From: Anaerolineaceae bacterium UBA6801
GTDB taxonomy: Bacteria; Chloroflexota; Anaerolineae; Anaerolineales; Anaerolineaceae
NCBI GenBank assembly: GCA_002452315.1
Contig: DKFH01000068.1
Coordinates: 7,546-15,887, forward strand
DNA: 8,342 nucleotides
Direction: 5' to 3'
A model generated the notes under the pieces. The model made no database searches. It was not told the DNA's origin and worked only from the letters and a program-made list of their open reading frames with translations. The position numbers and the translations under genes are program-made. Below, piece after piece: positions 1 through 5,579 of this stretch (position 1 is its first letter; each line of letters starts with the position of its first letter).

Positions 1-953
1 GTGTGCATTGGGAGAATGAGCGTATATCCTGGATGCTGCCTGGAACGCCAGTTTTCAATACGGCTGTGGTTGTTTACAGCCTGGCGCAGCTTGACCCGGC
101 CTCGACGAGCCTGCCTTTGGCGCTGGGTTACCTGATGGCCCATCGCGGTGCTGATGGATTGTGGTCGTCCAGCTTTGAATCGGGCTGGGTGCTGGCAGCG
201 GTGGCAAAAACCATCCAGGGCACGGGCGACTACTCGGCTGACTTCGACTTCCAGGCGGCGTTGAACGATGTGGTCATTGTTGAGGGTTTGGGAGCAGGCC
301 CAGATTTGTCGGAGGCAGTTTCTGCCTCAGCGGCGATTGACCGCCTGTATCCCGAATCCCCCAATACTGTGTTGATTGAACGGGGAGAGGGGGCCGGAAC
401 GCTGTATTACCGCGTGGATCTGCACACCTACCAGCCAGCAGCAACGGCGCCGGCCATCAAGGCTGGCATTAACCTGGCGCGTGATTATTACCTGGCTGGT
501 GAGGGTTGTCCTGGGGCTGAGGGGTGCCTGCCGATCGACGCCATCACCCTCGATCCGGTTGGCCGGGCGCAGTTCGTTACCGTGGTCGTGACGGTGAACT
601 TGCCGCATGAGATGTACCATCTGAGGGTGGAGGACTTTATCCCGGCCGGTGCAGAGGTGATCAACCCGCGTTTCCTGACCTCACCAACTGTCCCTGCGGC
701 CCATCACGATTTGTTTGACCTCAATGATCCCTTTGCACGGGGGTGGGGATGGTGGTATTTCAATGAGCCCCAGGTATATGAAGACCATGTAGTGTGGACG
801 GCGGATTATGTGCCAGCGGGAACATATATGCTGACCTATAACTTACTGCCCTATCAGCGCGGGGTCTACCAGGTGCTGCCTGCCCATGCCTGGCAGTTGT
901 TCTATCCTGAGGTGCAGGGCACAACAACTGGAGACCTGTTCAGGATTGAATAG
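1..953 (+). CDS. Bacterial alpha-2-macroglobulin family protein, C-terminal part (5' end outside window)
   Basis: The frame is open to the left edge (first whole codon at position 3), so the GTG there is probably an internal Val and only the last 316 residues are present. Residues 1-75 look like the end of the helical thioester domain (SSSFESGWVLAAVAKT). Residues 85-145 contain the segment ending GTLYYRVDLHTY that is typical of these proteins. Residues 150-316 form the C-terminal macroglobulin/receptor-binding-like region, with RVEDFIPAGAEVINP (208-222), GWGWWYF (247-253), PAGTYMLTYN (271-280) and PEVQG (302-306). Cys169 and Cys175 sit in a short loop and could form a disulfide. Family members trap proteases outside the cytoplasmic membrane, usually through a thioester and a bait region. 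Both of those would lie upstream, so activity cannot be judged here. The gene ends 17 nt before a strong terminator. The family call is confident from the C-terminal motifs. Confidence 0.85.
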   Translation, partial: VHWENERISWMLPGTPVFNTAVVVYSLAQLDPASTSLPLALGYLMAHRGADGLWSSSFESGWVLAAVAKTIQGTGDYSADFDFQAALNDVVIVEGLGAGPDLSEAVSASAAIDRLYPESPNTVLIERGEGAGTLYYRVDLHTYQPAATAPAIKAGINLARDYYLAGEGCPGAEGCLPIDAITLDPVGRAQFVTVVVTVNLPHEMYHLRVEDFIPAGAEVINPRFLTSPTVPAAHHDLFDLNDPFARGWGWWYFNEPQVYEDHVVWTADYVPAGTYMLTYNLLPYQRGVYQVLPAHAWQLFYPEVQGTTTGDLFRIE

Positions 954-969
954 TTTACCAGGTAAGAAT

Positions 970-1006
970 AACGCCGTTTGGTGATCCAAACGGCGTTGTG
1001 TGTTTT
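970..1006 (+). terminator. Intrinsic terminator after the macroglobulin gene
   Basis: A perfect 12-bp inverted repeat, AACGCCGTTTGG (970-981) and CCAAACGGCGTT (986-997), encloses a 4-base TGAT loop. It is followed by GTGTGTTTTT ending at 1006. It lies between two convergent genes. On the plus strand it is a textbook rho-independent terminator. On the minus strand the hairpin is equally strong, but the following bases (ATTCTTACC) are only mildly T-rich, so ending transcripts of the rhomboid gene here is possible but less certain. Confidence 0.9.
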
Positions 1007-1034
1007 TGGCAGAATGTAAAATTAACCAGGTGGG

Positions 1035-1796
1035 TCAGGCGGTAATGAAGGGGATCAGGGCGATGATGATGAAGCCCACCAAAACCACCAGGCTGGCACT
1101 GATGATATCGTCTTTTCGCCGCCCGTCGCTGACCGTGAAAAAGGGCGGCGTGCTGACCAGTGTCAGCAGCGGGCCGGCCTTCCAGGCGAAGAAGATCCCG
1201 CCCAGCAGCCCACCGATGTGACCCATATTGTCGATATTGGTAGCTGGCGCAAAACCGTAAGATAGGTTGATCAGCAAGATCACAATGAGGTTGATGATCG
1301 CCTGGCGTGTACGTAATGGCCCAAACAGTTTACGGTTCTGGAAGATGAACATGCCCTGTGCGGCAAAGATGCCAAAGATGGCGGTGGATGCGCCCAGGGA
1401 GGGCGCGGGTGTGAGCACAAAAGAAAGCACGTTGCCAGCAAAGGCTGATAAAACATACAACAACAAGAACCGGCCTGGTCCATAAAAGCGTTCCAGCTGG
1501 TTGCCGATGACGTAAAGCGCATACATGTTCATAGCCAGGTGGAGAATGCTGCCATGCAGGAGGGCGGGCGTCAGCAAGCGCCATACCTCACCCTGCATGA
1601 TGAATTCGTTGATCTTTGCCCCGTAGAGAAGGAGCAGATCAAAGCCTACCACAGCCTCTGACAGGGTTTGCAGGGCAAAAAACACGACGGTGATGATGAG
1701 CAATGCAATCGTCATCACCGGTTTGCGGTTGGGTAACTGCACCCGCACAGCCTGGCTGTGGGGATCAGGCCCTGTTGGAGGCAGACCGTTGTTCAT
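1035..1796 (-). CDS. Rhomboid family intramembrane serine protease
   Basis: This 253-residue integral membrane protein belongs to peptidase family S54, which cleaves transmembrane segments within the lipid bilayer. The Ser/His dyad is visible: Ser137 in LGASTAIFG and His193 in NMGHIGGLLGG. The HGSILHLAMN signature (81-90) supplies the His81, His86 and Asn90 positions of the conserved HxxxxHxxxN motif. The WRLLTPALLHG lead-in is typical. Hydrophobic segments lie near 28-45, 77-98, 108-128, 134-153, 167-181, 190-206 and 231-250, suggesting a 6+1 topology with an extra C-terminal helix after a charged loop (SDGRRKDD). The residue after the catalytic Ser is Thr rather than the more common Gly. 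The start codon overlaps the guanylate kinase stop (ATGA). An AGGTG ribosome-binding site 6 nt upstream lies inside gmk, within the 10-bp palindrome CCTCGCGAGG (1804-1813). The substrate is unknown. Confidence 0.93.
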   Translation of the reverse strand: MNNGLPPTGPDPHSQAVRVQLPNRKPVMTIALLIITVVFFALQTLSEAVVGFDLLLLYGAKINEFIMQGEVWRLLTPALLHGSILHLAMNMYALYVIGNQLERFYGPGRFLLLYVLSAFAGNVLSFVLTPAPSLGASTAIFGIFAAQGMFIFQNRKLFGPLRTRQAIINLIVILLINLSYGFAPATNIDNMGHIGGLLGGIFFAWKAGPLLTLVSTPPFFTVSDGRRKDDIISASLVVLVGFIIIALIPFITA

Positions 1797-2416
1797 AAAT
1801 GCACCTCGCGAGGGTGAACGCGGTGATGCTCGGCGGTGATGATGTTCTCGATGATGTCCAGCGTGCGATCCAATTGCCCTTCGGCGTTGACGACAATGTA
1901 ATCGAAAATATCCAGGGACTCATATTCCTGTTTGGCAGTGCGGATGCGCAGGGCCAGCTCCTCTTCCGATTCGCTGCGGCGGCTTTTCAGCCGCTGAATC
2001 CATTCGTCCTTGTCGCTGGCGGTCAGGAAGATCAAAATAGCATCCGGGCTGAGCTCGCGCACCGTTTTTGCCCCCTGGAAATCCAGGCGCATGACCACAT
2101 CTTTGCCGCTCTCCAGGGCTTGCCTGACCTGTGACTTTGGCACGCCTTTATAATCCGAATACACCCAGGCATGCTCCAAAAACTCACCTGCTTCGATCAT
2201 GGTCTCGAATTCTTCTTTGCTGTAGAAGAAATAATGCTCGCCGTGAATTTCGTTTTTGCGGGGCGGACGGCTGGTGGCGGTGATCACGAAGTGAACGGGT
2301 AATTTCCGGGCCTGAAGTCCCTGGACAACAGCATCCTTGCCGATCCCGGAGGGTCCTGAGATCACAATCAACAGAGATGTTTGTTGAGGCTGCTTAATTG
2401 TAAAATCAATTTCCAT
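1793..2416 (-). CDS. gmk: Guanylate kinase, DYKGVPK subtype
   Basis: It phosphorylates GMP (and dGMP) to GDP with ATP in the cytoplasm, an essential step of purine nucleotide supply. The P-loop is GPSGIGKD (21-28, Lys27). GMP-phosphate-binding residues are visible as Arg50 and Arg53 in TSRPPR and Tyr62 in GEHYFF. Glu81, the guanine-contacting acid, lies in FLEHAWVY. The LDFQGAKTVR block (111-120) and the lid with RLKSRRSESEEEL (142-154) are family-typical, and 207 residues is the normal length. Where yeast guanylate kinase has Tyr78 and Ser80 (NYYGS), this protein has Lys90 and Val92 (DYKGV). From memory this matches a subtype known in plant organelles and some Chloroflexota, rather than a damaged enzyme. 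A purine-rich GGAAGAAGGA precedes the ATG by 3-8 nt. It is first in a two-gene unit with the rhomboid gene. The usual rpoZ neighbour is absent. Confidence 0.92.
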   Translation of the reverse strand: MEIDFTIKQPQQTSLLIVISGPSGIGKDAVVQGLQARKLPVHFVITATSRPPRKNEIHGEHYFFYSKEEFETMIEAGEFLEHAWVYSDYKGVPKSQVRQALESGKDVVMRLDFQGAKTVRELSPDAILIFLTASDKDEWIQRLKSRRSESEEELALRIRTAKQEYESLDIFDYIVVNAEGQLDRTLDIIENIITAEHHRVHPREVHL

Positions 2417-2484
2417 TTATCCTTCTTCCATTCTGCATTCCTGTGAAGATGTAAGTGCCGCTGCTGGCAAAAAATGACCCTCAC

Positions 2485-2513
2485 CTGAAAAGTTTCCAGT
2501 TCTTGATTATAAT
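2485..2513 (+). promoter_or_regulatory. Putative sigma70-type promoter for fmdB
   Basis: The -10 is a perfect TATAAT (2508-2513). The -35 is CTGAAA (2485-2490, 4 of 6 matches), with a 17-bp spacer. Transcription would begin near 2520, about 25 nt before the fmdB start, with GGAG at 2533-2536 as ribosome-binding site. The -10 sits in the palindrome ATTATAAT (2506-2513), so a TATAAT is also read on the minus strand facing gmk, although no matching minus-strand -35 is seen. An imperfect 7-1-7 dyad (2485-2499, one mismatch) covers the -35 and part of the spacer and could be an operator. Confidence 0.6.
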
Positions 2514-2544
2514 GTATTTTAGAACATGATTTGGAGATATACCA

Positions 2545-2925
2545 ATGCCGACCTATGAGTATCGATGTGAAGCCTGCCAGGCTCGCTTTGAACGTTTTCT
2601 AACCTATGCTGAGTATGGTCACACGGAAGTCACCTGTGCAAAGTGCGGCAGTGATCAGGTTGTGCGCCGCATTGGCCGGGTGCGCATTGCAAAATCTGAG
2701 GACCGCCGCATTGAGGATTTGGTTGATCCGGCGCAATTGGCGGGCATTGAGGATGACCCCAAAGCCCTTGGCCGGCTGATGCGTAAGATGGGGGATGAAA
2801 TGGGTGAGGATGCGGGGCCTGAATTTGATGAGGTTGTCTCAAGACTGGAGAAAGGGGAAGACCCCGAGCAAATCGAGCGGGATATGCCTGATTTGGGCGA
2901 TGGTTTTTCAGATTTTGAGGATTAA
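2545..2925 (+). CDS. fmdB: FmdB-family zinc-ribbon protein with acidic C-terminal tail
   Basis: The N-terminal 45 residues are a classic FmdB zinc ribbon, MPTYEYRCEAC...CAKCG, with zinc ligands Cys8, Cys11, Cys31 and Cys34. FmdB-type proteins are small and cytoplasmic, and are often called putative regulatory proteins. Their biochemical role is not settled, and the name comes from an amide/formamide utilisation locus. Residues 55-126 form a long, strongly acidic and probably helical tail (ALGRLMRKMGDEMGED, GPEFDEVVSRLEKGEDPE). From memory, a similar tail occurs in Chloroflexota homologues. The gene has its own promoter and a GGAG site 8 nt before the ATG. It is divergent from gmk. Its TAA stop lies only 2 bp from the stop of the convergent zincin-like gene, and no terminator is visible between them. 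Confidence 0.9.
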   Translation: MPTYEYRCEACQARFERFLTYAEYGHTEVTCAKCGSDQVVRRIGRVRIAKSEDRRIEDLVDPAQLAGIEDDPKALGRLMRKMGDEMGEDAGPEFDEVVSRLEKGEDPEQIERDMPDLGDGFSDFED

Positions 2926-2927
2926 GC

Positions 2928-4226
2928 TCACCGATCCAGGCGTTGAAGCAGGGCGTCGTAAGAAGTCACCCAAGAGATCACTTTAAGGAAATCTGACAGT
3001 TCGTCATATTGAGCACGCAGGGCTTGCACGGCCAGACCGATCGGGTCTTCTCCGGCAGCGCCGCCATCGGGATCTGCACTGTAGGCGCCGTAAAAGGCAA
3101 AATAAGCCTGGTTCAGCTTACGGATGGGGTAACCATGTTCCCAAAAGACCTGCCGGCGTGCCTCCATGTAGGCTTCGGCGCCTTCAATATCACCCTCTGC
3201 TAGTAAGCGGTCGGTTTCAACACGGGTCAGGCGCATTTCAGCCTGGAAGTTGAATCCTTCCGGCTCAGGGGCCGCTTCAGGTAGCGCGGGTGCGGCATCC
3301 ACATGCGGTGGTTTGGGCTCTGGGGGGAGATGTTCGGGATAATACTTGACCAGGATTAGACGTCCCAGTTCCTCACCTGCTATCGTGGCCGTAGTTTCGT
3401 TGATGGTGCGCAGCGCTTCGTTGGTGAAATAATTGATCCCCAGGGGCCGCAGGCTGAGGTAGTTGTGCACCCACTCATGGGCGATAACCTCGGTGAGCCA
3501 CACCAGGTTGGCTGATTGCATCACCATGGTGGGGTAGGTGCCGATCCCGCCCACCGGGACAACCAGGGCAGCGTGGTCCAGTTCAGCAAAGATTGCATCT
3601 TCTAATTGCTCTTTAAGATCGACATTTATCCCGGGCGCCAGGGATATATCCAATACCCGGCGGACTTCTGTGCGGGGTGAGACCACCAGAGATTGGGGGA
3701 TATTGCTCACACGGTAGAGGGAGGGTGGAAAAGGCTGTCCTAAAAAACCCAGACCGCTCTCATGAAGGATATCCATTAACTGGGTCTGCAGGACAGCTTC
3801 GGCCACGGGTGTTAAGGCGTTGAGATGGTTGAGTTCCAATTGGTATTCTGCCCTCAAAGGCTGGCTGACCTGATCCGGGTTGGCGATGTGTGGGTTGGTG
3901 TAGATGGCTACAATTTCAGCGTTCAGGGCGTTAACGCGCTGAACCTGGGCCAGGTAGTCCAGCACCAGCTCGGATTGCGCCTGGGGGGTCAGGAACCGTT
4001 CCAGGCTTAACCCCCAACCCGCGAGTTTTGCCCAGACCGCTTCCAGCGTCCAGGTGCTGAAGTCAAACTCGATCGGGCGGGTGAAGGCGCGCACCTGTGA
4101 GGTGAGGCCTGCGGGTGGAATGGCCGAACCACCCAGGATGAAGACCAGGCAGGTCACCAGGATGGCCAACCGAAAAATACGCTGGCTTGTGCGCAGGATC
4201 TGGTTTAAATTTGGTCTGATAGCCAT
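2928..4226 (-). CDS. Uncharacterised membrane-anchored or secreted HExxH zincin-like protein
   Basis: I do not recognise a named family. Numbered from the alternative ATG at 4259 (443 aa), the protein has a basic N-terminus, then one hydrophobic segment (31-49, LAILVTCLVFILGGSA) that is a signal peptide or anchor. A mostly helical region follows to about 230, then HEWVH (261-265), which fits a zinc-binding HExxH. The sequence NETTATIAGEE (287-297) follows, in which Glu288 could be the third ligand in the manner of gluzincins with NExxA; Glu281 is another candidate. A Pro/Glu/Ala-rich linker (308-335) leads to a helical C-terminal domain. I prefer the internal ATG at 4226 (Met12, 432 aa), because the first ATG lies inside a perfect TTGACA box and neither start has a Shine-Dalgarno sequence. 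It is divergent from the S2P gene. Metallopeptidase activity is inferred from the motif only. Confidence 0.75.
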   Translation of the reverse strand: MAIRPNLNQILRTSQRIFRLAILVTCLVFILGGSAIPPAGLTSQVRAFTRPIEFDFSTWTLEAVWAKLAGWGLSLERFLTPQAQSELVLDYLAQVQRVNALNAEIVAIYTNPHIANPDQVSQPLRAEYQLELNHLNALTPVAEAVLQTQLMDILHESGLGFLGQPFPPSLYRVSNIPQSLVVSPRTEVRRVLDISLAPGINVDLKEQLEDAIFAELDHAALVVPVGGIGTYPTMVMQSANLVWLTEVIAHEWVHNYLSLRPLGINYFTNEALRTINETTATIAGEELGRLILVKYYPEHLPPEPKPPHVDAAPALPEAAPEPEGFNFQAEMRLTRVETDRLLAEGDIEGAEAYMEARRQVFWEHGYPIRKLNQAYFAFYGAYSADPDGGAAGEDPIGLAVQALRAQYDELSDFLKVISWVTSYDALLQRLDR

Positions 4227-4233
4227 AGTTTGG

Positions 4234-4264
4234 ATTTTAGCACATGGGGCAACGGGCATGTCAA
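4234..4264 (-). promoter_or_regulatory. Promoter of the zincin-like gene, probably producing leaderless mRNA
   Basis: Read on the minus strand there is a perfect -35 TTGACA (4264-4259). A 19-bp spacer ends in an extended -10, TGCTAAAAT, whose hexamer TAAAAT occupies 4239-4234. Seven bases later comes the ATG at 4226, exactly where transcription should begin, so the message would be leaderless. The 19-bp spacer is longer than the ideal 17, which the extended -10 may offset. The upstream in-frame ATG at 4259 overlaps the last base of TTGACA, which argues against it as the start. Confidence 0.55.
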
Positions 4265-4273
4265 GATGGCGTA

Positions 4274-4301
4274 TTGATTCTGCTTCGTTTTGTGGTTTAA
4301 T
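4274..4301 (+). promoter_or_regulatory. Putative promoter of the S2P-lipoprotein-rnhA operon
   Basis: TTGATT (4274-4279, 4 of 6 to TTGACA) is separated by 16 bp from TTTAAT (4296-4301, 5 of 6 to TATAAT). The TGG at 4293-4295 makes the -10 an extended one. The start site would fall near 4308, giving a leader of about 48 nt. It is back to back with the zincin promoter, with only 9 bp between the two -35 boxes. Confidence 0.45.
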
Positions 4302-4355
4302 TAAGCCTGTTACTTAACCTGTAACGCTCACACAACCGACAGATCGGATGAGATC

Positions 4356-5579
4356 ATGACAGATGGATTGGTAGAAAATTTAACAGTAGACACTCAGGAC
4401 ATCACCTTTTTGGTCAATAAAGTATTTACGATCCACAGTGTGACCACTGGTAGTGAACGGCACGGGTTCCGTGTCCGCTATAACGGTCAGATGCGGACGG
4501 TTGATAGCGAGGCTGCTTATGATCAGCTTTCTGCCGGGCTGAAGCCGATGGGCTTGATGCCCCTGTTTCGCGAGGAAGAAGGCGGTCAGTATATCCTCAT
4601 CATCAACCATCGACCAGCCGGAAAAATTGGGCCGATTTGGGTGAACGTGCTTTTATTCGTGCTGACGGTGTTCAGTGTGTTATTAACCGGGGCACAGTTT
4701 GGCACTGTGGAAGTTGATGCGCAGATGTTTAGCTCATTGGGCGGAATTGCGAAGTTTCTTCTGGGGGGCTGGCCTTTTGCGGTCAGTTTGCTGGGGATTT
4801 TACTGGCCCATGAGTTTGGTCATTACCTGGTGGGCCGGGCGCGCGGCGTGAAGGTGACCTTGCCCTATTTTATCCCCTTTCCCTTCAGCGCATTTGGCAC
4901 AATGGGCGCCTTTATCAGCATGAAGGAGGTGCCCAAGAATAAAAAGCATATGCTGGAAATCGGCATCGCCGGCCCGTTGATCGGACTGCTGGTCACCATC
5001 CCGGTGTTGTTGATTGGCCTGAACCTTTCCACCCTGGGCCCAATTGCGACCGAAATGCCGGAGGGTAGTGTCCAGTTTTTAGAGGGCAACTCAATCATTT
5101 ATCTATTGGCCAAGTACATCACCTTTGGCGAATTACTGCCCCAACCGGTCAGCTACGGGAATTTGTCACCGGTTTTATACTGGGTGCGGTATTTCTTCAC
5201 CGGCCGGCCGCTTCCGCTGGGCGGTTTGGATGTGCAGATACACCCCGTCGCCTGGGCAGGGTGGGCGGGCTTGTTTGTGACGGCTTTAAACCTGATCCCG
5301 GTTGGGCAGCTGGATGGGGGGCATATCCTTTCTACGCTTCTGGGGAAGAAGCGCGCCAAAACGATTTACCCGTTTATCCTGGGTGCGCTAATTTTACTGG
5401 GGTTTGCCTGGCAGGGTTGGTGGTTGTGGGCTGCCCTGATCTTCATCGCTGGACGGTATCATGCAGAACCCCTGGACCAGATCACACCGATTGACCGCAA
5501 GCATCGAATTCTGGGGATAATCGCGCTGGTGGTGTTCATCTTGAGCATCATCCCGGTTCCACTGGTGATTATCCAATGA
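4356..5579 (+). CDS. Site-2 protease family (M50) intramembrane metalloprotease, EGY-like
   Basis: This 407-residue polytopic membrane protein is related to S2P/EGY zinc metalloproteases, which cleave membrane-spanning substrates and often release signalling factors. The zinc site is HEFGH (152-156) within ILLAHEFGHYLVGR, and the third ligand is Asp320 in NLIPVGQLDGGHI (312-324). The block YFIPFPFSAFGTMGAFI (171-187) is typical of the EGY-like subgroup, and no PDZ domain is seen. Residues 15-88 form a soluble N-terminal domain (FRVRYNGQMRTVDSEAAYDQL) of the kind found ahead of the membrane core in this subgroup. Hydrophobic segments lie near 92-111, 138-158, 200-222, 297-318, 337-366 and 385-406. 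A weak ribosome-binding site, GGATGAG, lies at 4346-4352. It is the first gene of the operon, and its TGA overlaps the next ATG (ATGA). The catalytic residues are all present; the substrate is unknown. Confidence 0.92.
   Translation: MTDGLVENLTVDTQDITFLVNKVFTIHSVTTGSERHGFRVRYNGQMRTVDSEAAYDQLSAGLKPMGLMPLFREEEGGQYILIINHRPAGKIGPIWVNVLLFVLTVFSVLLTGAQFGTVEVDAQMFSSLGGIAKFLLGGWPFAVSLLGILLAHEFGHYLVGRARGVKVTLPYFIPFPFSAFGTMGAFISMKEVPKNKKHMLEIGIAGPLIGLLVTIPVLLIGLNLSTLGPIATEMPEGSVQFLEGNSIIYLLAKYITFGELLPQPVSYGNLSPVLYWVRYFFTGRPLPLGGLDVQIHPVAWAGWAGLFVTALNLIPVGQLDGGHILSTLLGKKRAKTIYPFILGALILLGFAWQGWWLWAALIFIAGRYHAEPLDQITPIDRKHRILGIIALVVFILSIIPVPLVIIQ

Noticed and set aside
1000..1485. Plus-strand frames opposite the rhomboid gene
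   Set aside because: These are antisense shadows. The minus strand carries a full rhomboid with its catalytic dyad.
1799..2134. 111-codon plus-strand frame opposite gmk
   Set aside because: The minus strand has every guanylate kinase motif. The plus frame has no recognisable domain.
4227..4259. Upstream in-frame start ATG at 4259 for the zincin-like gene
   Set aside because: It has no Shine-Dalgarno and overlaps the perfect TTGACA box. The ATG at 4226 fits the predicted transcription start and leaves a normal signal or anchor sequence. I keep it only as an alternative.
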